Part shown: one piece after another, positions 8,535 through 16,648 of the stretch
How positions within the stretch are numbered: position 1 is the stretch's first letter
Layout: each line of letters begins with the position of its first letter
NCBI RefSeq assembly: GCF_015712065.1
Contig: NZ_JACFYZ010000009.1
Coordinates: 1 to 64,000 of the forward strand
DNA from: Ectopseudomonas chengduensis
GTDB lineage: Bacteria > Pseudomonadota > Gammaproteobacteria > Pseudomonadales > Pseudomonadaceae
Reading direction: 5' to 3'
Length of the DNA: 64,000 bases
The notes under the pieces: generated by a model
Told to the model about the DNA's origin: nothing
What the model saw: only the letters and a program-made list of their open reading frames with translations
Databases searched by the model: none
Position numbers and translations under genes: made by a program

Positions 8535-9893
8535 TCAGCGGCTGACAGGCGTACGCAGGGTGACGAACTCCTCGGCAGCGCTCGGGTGCACGCCGATGGT
8601 CTCATCGAAGATCTGCTTGGTCGCACCGGCTTTCAGCGCAACAGCCAGGCCCTGGACGATCTCGCCGGCCTCCGGGCCGACCATGTGGCAGCCGAGCACG
8701 CGGTCGCTGTCGGCATCGACCACCAGTTTCATCAGCGTGCGCTCCGGGTTCTCGGTCAGCGTCAGCTTCATCGGGCGGAAGCGGCTCTCGAAGATCTTCA
8801 CCTTGTGCCCGGCTTCGATGGCCTGCTCTTCACTCAGGCCAACGGTGCCGATGTTCGGCAGGCTGAACACGGCGGTAGGGATCATGCTGTAATCCAGCGG
8901 CCGGTATTCCTCGGGCTTGAACAACCGACGCGCCACGGCCATGCCTTCGGCCAGCGCAACCGGGGTCAGCTGCACGCGGCCGATCACGTCGCCAAGGGCT
9001 AGAATCGACGGCGTGGAGGTCTGGAACAGGTCATCGACTTCGACATAGCCGCGCTTGTCCAGCTTGACCTCGACGTTTTCCAGGCCGAGGTTGTCCAGCA
9101 TCGGCCGGCGGCCGGTGGCGTAGAACACGCAATCGGCCTCCAGTACGCGACCATCCTTGAGCGTCGCGGCCAGGCTGCCATCGGCCTTGCGCTCGATGCT
9201 GGCGATGTCGGCGTTGAACTGCAGGTCCAGGCCCTTCTTGCTCAACTCGTCGCGCAGGTGCTCGCGCACCGCACCGTCGAAACCTCGCAGGAACAAGTCG
9301 CCGCGATAGAGCAATGAAGTCTGCGCGCCCAGGCCATGGAAAATTGAAGCAAACTCCACGGCGATATAACCGCCGCCCACCACCAGTACGCGCTTGGGCA
9401 ATTGCTTGAGGAAGAAGGCTTCGTTGGAGCTGATGGCGTGTTCGCGACCGGGAATATCGGGAATCTGCGGCCAGCCGCCGGTGGCGATCAGGATGCGTTC
9501 AGTGCTGTGCCGCTGGCCGTTCACTTCGACGGTATGCGCATCGACGATGCGCGCATGCCCTTCGAACAGACTGACGCCGCTGTTGGTCAACAGATTGCGG
9601 TAGATGCCATTGAGGCGTCCGATCTCGCGGTTCTTGTTGGCGATCAGCGTCGTCCAATCAAAATTCGCTTCGCCCAGCGACCAGCCGAAACCCGAGGCCT
9701 GCTCGAAGTCCTCGGCGAAATGCGCGCCGTACACCAGCAGTTTTTTCGGTACGCAGCCGACGTTGACGCAGGTGCCGCCCAGGTAGCGGCTCTCGGCGAC
9801 CGCAACGCGCGCACCGAAACCTGCGGCGAAGCGCGCCGCACGCACGCCGCCGGAACCGGCGCCGATAACGAACAGGTCGAAGTCGTAACTCAT
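8535..9893 (-). CDS. gorA: Glutathione-disulfide reductase
   Basis: 452 residues. The N-terminal FAD motif is GAGSGG at 11-16, the redox disulfide is Cys42/Cys47 in GGTCVNVGC, GGGYIAVEFA marks the NADPH domain, and the C-terminal HPSAAEE supplies the catalytic His-Glu pair of the partner subunit. It reduces oxidised glutathione with NADPH in the cytosol. First gene of an apparent gorA-TRIC-VOC operon. It is divergent from a second VOC gene at 9966. Confidence 0.94.
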   Translation of the reverse strand: MSYDFDLFVIGAGSGGVRAARFAAGFGARVAVAESRYLGGTCVNVGCVPKKLLVYGAHFAEDFEQASGFGWSLGEANFDWTTLIANKNREIGRLNGIYRNLLTNSGVSLFEGHARIVDAHTVEVNGQRHSTERILIATGGWPQIPDIPGREHAISSNEAFFLKQLPKRVLVVGGGYIAVEFASIFHGLGAQTSLLYRGDLFLRGFDGAVREHLRDELSKKGLDLQFNADIASIERKADGSLAATLKDGRVLEADCVFYATGRRPMLDNLGLENVEVKLDKRGYVEVDDLFQTSTPSILALGDVIGRVQLTPVALAEGMAVARRLFKPEEYRPLDYSMIPTAVFSLPNIGTVGLSEEQAIEAGHKVKIFESRFRPMKLTLTENPERTLMKLVVDADSDRVLGCHMVGPEAGEIVQGLAVALKAGATKQIFDETIGVHPSAAEEFVTLRTPVSR

Positions 9894-9965
9894 GAGGTAT
9901 CTCCTTGGCAGACGAGGAGCATACCGTAAAGGCCCGCGCTAAGCTGATAGGCAGAGGAGAACACC

Positions 9966-10388
<423 letters not shown>

Positions 10389-10393
10389 AATGC

Positions 10394-10415
10394 AAAACGC
10401 CACCCGAAGGTGGCG
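10394..10415 (-). terminator. Intrinsic terminator of the ugd-galU unit
   Basis: Stem CGCCACC/GGTGGCG with a 4-base loop; on the minus strand it is followed by TTTTG. It lies beyond the REP element downstream of the second galU and would end transcripts from that direction. Confidence 0.65.
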
Positions 10416-10424
10416 GTCTGTAAG

Positions 10425-10500
10425 GCGTAGGAGCGGCGCCCCGCCGCGAACCAGGCGACGATGCATCACAAAGCTTCGCCCCGAGGCGGGACTCCTACGC
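10425..10500. repeat. REP-type inverted repeat
   Basis: GCGTAGGAG at the left and CTCCTACGC at the right flank two GC-rich palindromes (GCGGCGCCCCGCCGC and CGCCCCGAGGCGGG). This is the paired layout of Pseudomonas REP elements. It lies between two convergent genes and shares its GTAGGAGCG end with the element at 55640-55708. Confidence 0.85.
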
Positions 10501-10524
10501 AAGGCTACATCACCTGCAGGCGTA

Positions 10525-11364
10525 TCAGAACGCCTTGCCGGTCTTGTACAGGTTCTCGAAGCAGAAGTTGGTCGCGTCGATGTAACCCTCGGCGCTGCCG
10601 CAGTCGAAACGCTGGCCCTTGAACTTGTATGCCATCACACAGCCCTGCTGGGCCTGGCGCATCAGCGCATCAGTGATCTGGATTTCGCCACCCTTGCCCG
10701 GCGGCGTGCTGCGAATCAGATCGAAGATATCCGGGGTGAGGATGTAGCGGCCGATGATCGCCAGGTTCGACGGCGCGTCCTCGGGCTTGGGCTTCTCCAC
10801 CATGTTGCTGACGCGGTAGATGTCATCGCGGATCATCTCGCCGGCGATCACGCCATACTTGGACGTCTCGTCCTTCGGCACTTCCTGAATCGCCACGATG
10901 GAGCAGCGGAACTGGTTGTACAGCTTGACCATCTGCGCCAACACGCTATCGCCTTCCAGGTTCAGGCACAGGTCGTCAGCCAGTACCACAGCGAACGGCT
11001 CGTCACCGATCAGCGGCTGACCGCAGAGGATGGCGTGGCCCAGGCCTTTCATTTCGACCTGGCGGGTGTAGGAGAAGCTGCACTCGTCGATCAGACGACG
11101 GATGCCAACCAGGTACTTCTCCTTGTCGGTGCCCTTGATCTGGTGTTCGAGCTCGTAGCTCACGTCAAAATGGTCTTCCAGCGCACGCTTGCCGCGACCG
11201 GTGACGATGGAGATCTGGTTGAGGCCAGCCTCGAGTGCCTCTTCAACCCCGTATTGAATCAGTGGCTTGTTCACCACCGGCAACATTTCCTTGGGCATTG
11301 CCTTGGTAGCAGGCAGGAAGCGCGTGCCGTAACCGGCAGCGGGGAACAGGCATTTCTTGATCAT
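10525..11364 (-). CDS. galU: UTP-glucose-1-phosphate uridylyltransferase, second copy
   Basis: 279 residues, the usual length of Pseudomonas GalU, with MIKKCLFPAAGYGTRFLPATK at the N-terminus. It is clearly the housekeeping-type copy: it follows the UDP-sugar dehydrogenase gene by 42 bp on the same strand, so substrate (UDP-glucose) synthesis and oxidation would be made together. By eye it agrees with the copy at 6485-7351 at roughly four of five positions, with the main differences in residues 78-95, 165-190 and the tail. Confidence 0.94.
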   Translation of the reverse strand: MIKKCLFPAAGYGTRFLPATKAMPKEMLPVVNKPLIQYGVEEALEAGLNQISIVTGRGKRALEDHFDVSYELEHQIKGTDKEKYLVGIRRLIDECSFSYTRQVEMKGLGHAILCGQPLIGDEPFAVVLADDLCLNLEGDSVLAQMVKLYNQFRCSIVAIQEVPKDETSKYGVIAGEMIRDDIYRVSNMVEKPKPEDAPSNLAIIGRYILTPDIFDLIRSTPPGKGGEIQITDALMRQAQQGCVMAYKFKGQRFDCGSAEGYIDATNFCFENLYKTGKAF

Positions 11365-11406
11365 GGGACTCCCTAGTGGGGATGGTTGGAATGCGCGCTC
11401 AGTCTA

Positions 11407-12768
11407 TCAAGCCGCGCTAGCCTTACAACTGCCGCTTGCAGGTCGACCGATGCCGCGATAAAGAAAACCCAGCTCCGCCAGCTGATCAGCGTCATAGATG
11501 TTGCGCCCGTCGAACAGCACCGGCATGCGCATCGCACCGCGAATGCGCGGGAAGTCCGGCTGACGGAACTGCTTCCACTCCGTCACCAGCACCAGCGCAT
11601 CGGCACCCTGGGCGACGGCATAGGGGGATTCGCTGAGCACCAGTTGCCCCGCCTCGACGGCCGCCGCATAGCGTGCAGCAACAGCTGCCGTGGCAGCAGG
11701 GTCGCAAGCCTGCACCTTGGCGCCGGCGGTCAGCAGTGCGTCGAGCAGCACCAGGCTGGGCGCCTCGCGCAGATCGTCAGTACCGGGCTTGAATGCCAGC
11801 CCCCAGAGCGCGACGACCCGCCCCTGCAAGTGGCCATTGAAATGCTCGCGCAAAGCCTGGAACAGCAGCGTCTTCTGCAGCGCATTGCGCGCTTCGACCG
11901 CACGCAGGATGCCCGGCTCGATGCCCTCGTGCTCCGCAGTGCGGATCAGCGCCTTCACATCCTTGGGAAAGCACGAGCCGCCATAACCGCAACCGGCGTA
12001 GATGAAGTGCGTGCCGATACGCCGGTCGCTACCTATACCGCGGCGTACCTCCTCGATATCCACGCCCAACCGCGCGCAGATACCTGCCATCTCGTTGATA
12101 AAGGAAATCTTGGTTGCCAGAAAGGCATTGGCCGCGTACTTGCTGAACTCGGCGGCGCGCACGCCCATGCACAACAGGCGATCGTGATTGCGCAGAAATG
12201 GCGCATACAGCCGGCGTAGCAACTCGCGCCCACGTTCGTCGTCGCAGCCGACGATCACCCGATCAGGGCGCATGAAATCCTCGACTGCAGAGCCTTCCTT
12301 GAGAAACTCCGGATTGCTCGCCACGATCACCCGCGCCCGTTGCTCCCGACGCACCAGACCGGCGTTGATGCGCTGCGCCACACGCTCAGCGGTGCCCACC
12401 GGCACCGTGGATTTGTCCACCACCAGACACGCATGATCGAGCCGCTCACCCAGCTCGTCGGCAACCGCCAGCACATGGCTCAGATCGGCAGAACCGTCCT
12501 CGCCACTGGGCGTGCCCACCGCAATGAAAATGACCTCGACGCGGCGGATGCCGGCCTTCAGCTGCGAAGTGAAACTGAGCTGCCCACCCGCCAGCTGCGC
12601 CTTGAGCATCGTCTCCAGGCCAGGCTCGTAGATCGGCACCTCACCTCGCGAAAGCATCGCGACGCGCTGCGGATCTCGCTCGACGCAGACCACCTGATTG
12701 CCCATTTCGGCAAAACAGGTGGCCGTCACCAAACCTACGTATCCTGCTCCAATCACGCATATCTGCAT
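11407..12768 (-). CDS. UDP-glucose 6-dehydrogenase family protein
   Basis: 453 residues from ATG 12768, which has AGGAGG upstream; the longer frame adds 34 unlikely residues. MQICVIGAGYVGLVTATCF is the NAD motif, Cys266 in GYGGSCFPKDVKAL is the thioester nucleophile, and GLAFKPGTDDLREAP is the UDP-sugar binding signature. It oxidises UDP-glucose to UDP-glucuronate for surface polysaccharide. Its neighbour galU supplies the substrate. AlgD (GDP-mannose dehydrogenase) is the close alternative, but the galU partner favours UDP-glucose; a symbol such as ugd would be reasonable but is not certain. Confidence 0.88.
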   Translation of the reverse strand: MQICVIGAGYVGLVTATCFAEMGNQVVCVERDPQRVAMLSRGEVPIYEPGLETMLKAQLAGGQLSFTSQLKAGIRRVEVIFIAVGTPSGEDGSADLSHVLAVADELGERLDHACLVVDKSTVPVGTAERVAQRINAGLVRREQRARVIVASNPEFLKEGSAVEDFMRPDRVIVGCDDERGRELLRRLYAPFLRNHDRLLCMGVRAAEFSKYAANAFLATKISFINEMAGICARLGVDIEEVRRGIGSDRRIGTHFIYAGCGYGGSCFPKDVKALIRTAEHEGIEPGILRAVEARNALQKTLLFQALREHFNGHLQGRVVALWGLAFKPGTDDLREAPSLVLLDALLTAGAKVQACDPAATAAVAARYAAAVEAGQLVLSESPYAVAQGADALVLVTEWKQFRQPDFPRIRGAMRMPVLFDGRNIYDADQLAELGFLYRGIGRPASGSCKASAA

Positions 12769-12909
12769 CGCAGCATCCTCCTGGCCTATGCTGCGATTGC
12801 AACCAATCGCGGTGGCAGCGATATGACGGAACGACGAAGGAATGATGACAGGCGTGTATGTACGCATCATGGGTACGCATAGCGTGAAAACTGTGGGGAC
12901 CAGAAAAAC

Positions 12910-13078
12910 AAAAGCCCCTGTAGGTTTACCTGCAGGGGCTTTGCGAAAGTGGTGGTGAAGAACAGATTCAAACCCGTGCCGGTAGCGTGTCAGTCCATGC
13001 CAAACCCGCTCAATAGGGGCTTTCCGCTCCCCTCAACGGCTCGTTTCGTCGCTATTCGGCTCTATGATTTCGACACTC
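12910..13078. mobile_element. Decayed left attachment site (third att copy)
   Basis: This stretch resembles 14033-14206 over its whole length: a terminator-like hairpin (AGCCCCTG...CAGGGGCT, 12912-12942), a degenerate tRNA-Ser 3' end (GCGAAAGTGGTGGTGAAGAA), then phage-end sequence including CGTCGCTATTCGGCTC and TTTCGACAC. Relative to the intact 48-bp att repeat it lacks AGGTATT and has several substitutions. The homology stops exactly at the stop codon of mqsA (13077-13079). It marks an older integration of a related element. Confidence 0.75.
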
Positions 13079-13478
13079 AACCAGCACGCAGCTCGTTGAT
13101 CAACTCCGGGTGTCGCCCCAAAATTTTGAACAACTGCACCAGCGGTTGCGGTGCTTCTGTGCTGCCTCGCTCGTAACGAGAAAACGCATTCGGCCCACCG
13201 CCGAACAGCTCGGCCGCTTCACGTTGGCTCAACCGCAACTGCTTACGCACGCTGCGAATAAGCTCCTGATTGCCGTCCTGGGCGTTCACCTGCTGGCGAA
13301 ACTCGTTCATGGCACGCATAACGCGCTCACTCTCAGCCGGCCCAGTCAGGGACTCGCCGCACGCATCGCACCAGTCAGCCGTTACTGCAGTAATTTGGGT
13401 GGTCTGCCCCTTGTAGGTGAAGGGCATATCGCGGGTGTCGTGAACCAGTTCCGCCCCGCCGCATACTGGACATTTCAT
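13077..13478 (-). CDS. mqsA: MqsA-type antitoxin
   Basis: 133 residues from ATG 13478 (AAGGAG eight bases upstream). The N-terminal zinc domain has MKCPVCGG and WCDACGES, giving four zinc-binding cysteines; the C-terminal HTH has RKQLRLSQREAAELFGGGPNAFSRYERG, the Xre-type helix-turn-helix of MqsA. It neutralises MqsR by binding and represses the operon through the palindrome at 13789. It follows mqsR by 2 bp, the order found in E. coli. Its stop codon lies at the very edge of the decayed att repeat. Confidence 0.92.
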   Translation of the reverse strand: MKCPVCGGAELVHDTRDMPFTYKGQTTQITAVTADWCDACGESLTGPAESERVMRAMNEFRQQVNAQDGNQELIRSVRKQLRLSQREAAELFGGGPNAFSRYERGSTEAPQPLVQLFKILGRHPELINELRAG

Positions 13479-13480
13479 GG

Positions 13481-13777
13481 TCACTTCTCCTTGAAGGAAA
13501 CGATCAGCAGATCGGCCACCAGCGTGAACTTCAGATAGACCTGCCCGAATTCGGTGTCGGGTCGGTAAACGTCCTGCCAGGTAGTATGATCCGCATAGGT
13601 TGTCATGCTCTTGAAAAAGTCGCGGCTGCTCAGGGCACCGATAACGGCCAGCATGTCAGCCATCTCCATACCCAGCTCGGCGCCCCCTTCCAAAGCTACG
13701 CGGGTGAAGCGATAACGCTGCTCGGTTATGGCCTGCTTCACCAGCTCAAGCTTGAAATGGGGTTTGCGCTTTTCCAT
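13481..13777 (-). CDS. mqsR: MqsR-type mRNA interferase toxin
   Basis: 98 residues, the same length as E. coli MqsR, from ATG 13777; an upstream TTG adds only three residues. MEKRKPHFKLELVKQ and the C-terminal half FFKSMTTYADHTTWQDVYRP and VYLKFTLVADLLIVSFKEK match the family, a RelE-fold RNase that cuts mRNA at GCU. The toxin gene precedes the antitoxin gene, which is unusual among type II systems but standard for mqsRA. It is enclosed by two att-like repeats. Confidence 0.93.
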   Translation of the reverse strand: MEKRKPHFKLELVKQAITEQRYRFTRVALEGGAELGMEMADMLAVIGALSSRDFFKSMTTYADHTTWQDVYRPDTEFGQVYLKFTLVADLLIVSFKEK

Positions 13778-13788
13778 GCCGAACAAAA

Positions 13789-13803
13789 TAACCTTTTAGG
13801 TTA
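13789..13803. promoter_or_regulatory. MqsA operator
   Basis: TAACCTTTTAGGTTA is a perfect palindrome (AACCT-N3-AGGTT) that begins 11 bases upstream of the mqsR start codon. It is the same sequence pattern MqsA binds at the E. coli mqsRA promoter, so autorepression is very likely. Confidence 0.85.
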
Positions 13804-13823
13804 ATCTCTTCAAGGAAGCGTCC

Positions 13824-13970
13824 ATGCCAAACGACGAACGCCAGCAACTACGCAATGAGTTGCTGGCTGGTGCCGAATCCAAGCCAGCAAAGCCTGCTAA
13901 CCAGCGATATTTCGCTAGCCTGCGCGAACGTATACGGCACTCCAGGCAGTCACCTGCTCCATCGAATTGA
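13824..13970 (+). CDS. Short hypothetical peptide, divergent from mqsR
   Basis: A 48-residue frame starting MPNDERQQLRNELLAGAESK and continuing with YFASLRERIRHSR, followed by TGA. AAGGAAG lies six bases before the ATG. The sequence is hydrophilic and has the look of a short antitoxin or the end of one, with a helix-rich basic tail, but I do not recognise a family. It starts 21 bp beyond the MqsA operator and would share that control. It lies inside the small island between two att copies and could also be a remnant. Confidence 0.45.
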   Translation: MPNDERQQLRNELLAGAESKPAKPANQRYFASLRERIRHSRQSPAPSN

Positions 13971-14054
13971 AGCGAGCAGTTGGCTGATTAGCGTCTTGAG
14001 CCGAGAGAAGAGCGACAAGCCAGAAATCAAAAAGCCCCGAAAGCTTGTCAGCTT

Positions 14055-14102
14055 TCAGGGCTTTAGGTATTGCGAAAGTGGCGGTGAAGAAGAGATTCGA
14101 AC
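14055..14102. mobile_element. attL core, copy of the tRNA-Ser 3' end
   Basis: This 48-bp stretch (from TCAGGGCTTTAGG to GATTCGAAC) is identical to 27473-27520. It consists of part of the tRNA terminator and the last 24 bases of tRNA-Ser including encoded CCA, read on the minus strand. Upstream, 14033-14054 resembles the rest of the tRNA terminator with a few substitutions. Confidence 0.93.
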
Positions 14103-14197
14103 CCGTTTCGTTAGCGTCTCAGTCCGTGCCAAACCCGCTCAATACGGGTTTTGTGCTCCCCTCACCTGCTCGATTCGTCGCTATTCGGCTCTATGAT

Positions 14198-14216
14198 TTC
14201 GACACTTTTTCGACAC
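14198..14216. repeat. 19-bp terminal repeat of the prophage, left copy
   Basis: TTCGACACTTTTTCGACAC is itself a tandem TCGACAC pair separated by TTTT. An identical copy lies at 27409-27427, just inside the right end, in the same orientation. The position inside both ends suggests integrase arm-type binding sites. Confidence 0.75.
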
Positions 14217-14229
14217 ATGAGCCGGGTGG

Positions 14230-14436
14230 TCAGCTTACGCAGCTAAGCTTTGCTACCTGCGCAAATGCCTCTGATTCGATCACAGGTAGGGAATGAGGCG
14301 ACTCCACTCGTTCCTTCAGCTTGCTAGAAAACTCCATCGCAGATCGCTGGTCTTTGAAACACAGCCTCAACGAGCCTGTACTGACAACCCACTGCTCAGA
14401 CTCTCTGCCATCCGATTTTTCAATCGAAATATCCAT
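14230..14436 (-). CDS. Hypothetical 68-residue protein at the prophage left end
   Basis: Starts at ATG 14436 with GGAGG upstream; the longer frame has no ribosome site. MDISIEKSDGRESEQWVV, then a central stretch SLRLCFKDQRSAMEFSSKLKERV and HSLPVIESEAFAQ. It is soluble and mixed alpha/beta in appearance, with no motif I can name. It reads towards attL, against the structural genes, and a terminator hairpin lies immediately upstream at 14479-14507, so expression would need read-through or a promoter in only about 45 bp. Unknown function. Confidence 0.6.
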   Translation of the reverse strand: MDISIEKSDGRESEQWVVSTGSLRLCFKDQRSAMEFSSKLKERVESPHSLPVIESEAFAQVAKLSCVS

Positions 14437-14478
14437 GCTGCCTCCATAACACAAGGGTTTAGGTTGCAAAAATCTGGC

Positions 14479-14507
14479 AAAAAAAAGACCAACCATGCGG
14501 TTGGCCT
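14479..14507 (-). terminator. Terminator-like hairpin ahead of the 68-residue gene
   Basis: On the minus strand: AAGGCCAACC, loop GCAT, GGTTGGTC followed by eight T. It lies 43 bp upstream of the start codon of the 14230-14436 gene and in its reading direction, so it acts as a leader attenuator or shields the gene from transcription coming from the prophage. Confidence 0.7.
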
Positions 14508-14691
14508 TGCCTAAGAAGTATGAGCTGCACCAACTTGCGTGGAGTGCACTCGTACTCTGGCTCTACCGCATTGCAGAATCATGACAATAGCCAGTTTTTT
14601 CCAGTGTCCATCCGTCCACTCGCCGATTCGTTGCAATATTTTAGAAACACTTGCTCAGTACCTTGCAGCCCTCTAAACCGAGGGTTTCATC

Positions 14692-14916
14692 TTGATTCGC
14701 AATGTACGCAAGACGCTGGACTCCATCGCCACCAACAACGAGGATGCCGCCTTCGCATTGATGCGAGCTGCTGAGAACACCCGAGACGAGGTGCTACGCC
14801 AGCACATGCTTCGACTGATTCACCGCTTGAATCAAGACGCCGTAGACCTCCGCGTACTGCGCGATGAAGTTTTCAACCCCGCCATCAAGCGCGCCCTATC
14901 AGTCAACATTTCGTGA
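14692..14916 (+). CDS. Small helical hypothetical protein, TTG start
   Basis: 74 residues from a TTG with GAGGG six bases upstream. The product, MIRNVRKTLDSIATNNEDAAFALMRAAENTRDEVLRQHM and so on, is predicted to be helical and soluble, with charged and Leu residues spaced as in a small helical bundle or antitoxin-like regulator. It is the first gene of a plus-strand cargo unit, 85 bp before the CHAD gene. I do not recognise a family. The TTG start and lack of a second in-frame ATG near it make the exact N-terminus uncertain. Confidence 0.5.
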   Translation: MIRNVRKTLDSIATNNEDAAFALMRAAENTRDEVLRQHMLRLIHRLNQDAVDLRVLRDEVFNPAIKRALSVNIS

Positions 14917-15001
14917 CCCTTTGTCCGCCCTCCCCCCTATCGCTGAAGCACCTGCATTCTGTAATGATATCGACGCCTCTAATGGCGATACCTCTTACAG
15001 G

Positions 15002-15799
15002 ATGTGGTCTATGCCGCTTGTCGATCAGATGCTTTCGCAGGTGCTCGTGCTGCAAGTCAACCTTTACGCCTGCAAGGCTCGACTAGAGGCTGATAGCGAC
15101 CCCGAAGCACTACATGACCTGCGAATAGCGGTACGGCGTATCCGTAGCCTTCTCCACCCTTTGAGGCGACACCCGGCCGTTGTTCCACTTCGTCACGCAG
15201 CATCAGAAGTCGGTCAGATCACCACACCCGTCCGCGACCTTGAAGTTCTTGCTGCTGAGCTTGGCCGGCGTGGCCTTGCTGCTGGTTGCAGTGCTCGTTT
15301 GGCTCGGCTTCGCTCGCATTACAGGGACATACTCGCCTCCCCTGAGCTTGAGCGACTGTTTACTCGCCTTGATCTATGGCCTGACGAGTTTCGTGCGGCT
15401 CAGCGAGAAGGCGACTTCGACAACCTCGCCATCAGGATCGTCAACCAGATCACCAAGCAGTCTCGGCAGCTAATGTCTGCGCTTGGCAACACCAATCACG
15501 ATCCCCACGAACTACGGTTGCTCGCCAAGCGTCTTCGCTATTGCGCTGAAGCCTTCCCGCGACTGTCACCGCTGCCGTCTGCCACTTTTCAGGCACTCAA
15601 ACAGATGCAGTCAGTGCTTGGTGACTGGCATGACCGCTATCAGTGGTGCCTGCGCGCTGATCAAGAAGAAGACCTGCAAGGCCTGGTCCCTGTCTGGGAA
15701 CAAGAGTCCGTCCAACTGCTGGCAGAGTCCGAACTGATTGCAGCTCGGCTGTCCTCATTGCTCCGGCCAGAGAAAAAAGACTCGGCAACCTCGACATAG
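15002..15799 (+). CDS. CHAD-domain protein carried by the prophage
   Basis: 265 residues from ATG 15002; the frame stays open back to 14864 but that overlaps the preceding gene. Two conserved CHAD helices are plain: ALHDLRIAVRRIRSLL near residue 40 and ELRLLAKRLRYCAEAF near 165, with the basic face expected to bind polyphosphate or other polyanions. CHAD proteins attach to polyphosphate granules or accompany CYTH/triphosphatase enzymes; here no CYTH domain is present. It is a cargo gene of the prophage, not a structural one. A role in polyphosphate or nucleic-acid handling during infection is a guess. Confidence 0.8.
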   Translation: MWSMPLVDQMLSQVLVLQVNLYACKARLEADSDPEALHDLRIAVRRIRSLLHPLRRHPAVVPLRHAASEVGQITTPVRDLEVLAAELGRRGLAAGCSARLARLRSHYRDILASPELERLFTRLDLWPDEFRAAQREGDFDNLAIRIVNQITKQSRQLMSALGNTNHDPHELRLLAKRLRYCAEAFPRLSPLPSATFQALKQMQSVLGDWHDRYQWCLRADQEEDLQGLVPVWEQESVQLLAESELIAARLSSLLRPEKKDSATST

Positions 15800-15800
15800 C

Positions 15801-16073
15801 CGATCCCTTATTGGTAAGGCCGAGAAAGCCGAACTAGGTTTCGTTGATGCCCTGGAGCGAGCCTATAAGCAGATCAGCCGTCACCCCGCCTCCGGTTCTG
15901 CTCGCTACGCCCATGAGCTGGACCTGCCCGGCCTACGCTCCTGGCAACTCCAGCGCTACCCTTACCTCGTTTTCTACGTCGAGCAAGATAGTCAGATCGA
16001 CGTTTGGCGCGTGCTGCACCAGATGAGGGACTTACCTTCTTGGCTTTCAGGTCAAAATCAATCGAAAATTTAA
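15801..16073 (+). pseudogene. ParE/RelE-type toxin, 5' truncated
   Basis: The frame KAEKAELGFVDALERAYKQI, then HELDLPGLRSWQLQRYPYLVFYVE and DVWRVLHQMRDLP is the C-terminal three quarters of a ParE-fold toxin. The N-terminal helix and first strand are absent: upstream the frame runs into the CHAD gene without a plausible start codon or ribosome site. No antitoxin gene precedes it. Probably a remnant left when the CHAD gene or the region around it was acquired. Confidence 0.7.
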
Positions 16074-16141
16074 TCCACCATACTTCATGCCTGCTACTTT
16101 CTTTATGAGGGCGCGTCGCCTTAAGAAAGGAGAAAGGCATC

Positions 16142-16621
16142 ATGATAACAGTCGCAGAGGCTCTAACTCTTTTAATCGCAGGCACTGCAATAATAGTTTC
16201 CATTCGAGGTCATATCCATGCACGGCGCTCAGCAGACATGGCGGAAAAAAGCTATAACTACTCCAGGGTAAATTCAAAAGCCGAGTTATTTAGCTCCCTC
16301 AGAACAACATACCTAACAGTGCACCTAAACTTCCCAAAGTCCAAAAAGTACGACTACCAAGATTTTAAGAGCGCCTTTTGGTCATACTGGCTTAACGCAT
16401 ATAATGAATGGTACATAACTAGGCATATTTGCCCAGGATATGCGCTTTGGGAAGAGTTCTATAGAGATGCAATTCGAGGCGCGCTAGCAAATGACAGTTT
16501 GAGAAGGGCGCTTACCGAGATGATTGCAGCAGGCTATGCTTTTGGAGCGCACGAATTAAGAGAAAAATTCATTCACGACATTGAATATTTCCCACCTTCC
16601 GAACCCACACAAACACAGTAA
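16142..16621 (+). CDS. Hypothetical protein with N-terminal membrane anchor
   Basis: 159 residues with AAGGAG about nine bases upstream. Residues 5-22 (AEALTLLIAGTAIIVSIR) form a membrane helix; the rest is soluble, rich in Tyr, Trp and charged residues (YDYQDFKSAFWSYWLNAYNEW). The DNA is visibly AT-richer than the phage structural genes. I recognise no family, though single-helix anchored proteins of this size with a helical cytoplasmic domain are common in phage-defence islands. It is the last plus-strand gene of the cargo block and convergent with 16649-17419. Confidence 0.65.
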   Translation: MITVAEALTLLIAGTAIIVSIRGHIHARRSADMAEKSYNYSRVNSKAELFSSLRTTYLTVHLNFPKSKKYDYQDFKSAFWSYWLNAYNEWYITRHICPGYALWEEFYRDAIRGALANDSLRRALTEMIAAGYAFGAHELREKFIHDIEYFPPSEPTQTQ

Positions 16622-16648
16622 TTTGTAATCAACACACAATAACAACGC

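Noticed and set aside
12941..12973. Possible second tRNA-Ser gene
   Set aside because: Only the degenerate 3' end is present; no anticodon or acceptor 5' strand, so it is an attachment-site relic.
14071..14102. tRNA-Ser gene at attL
   Set aside because: Only the last 24 bases of the tRNA with CCA are duplicated here; the complete gene is at 27497-27586.
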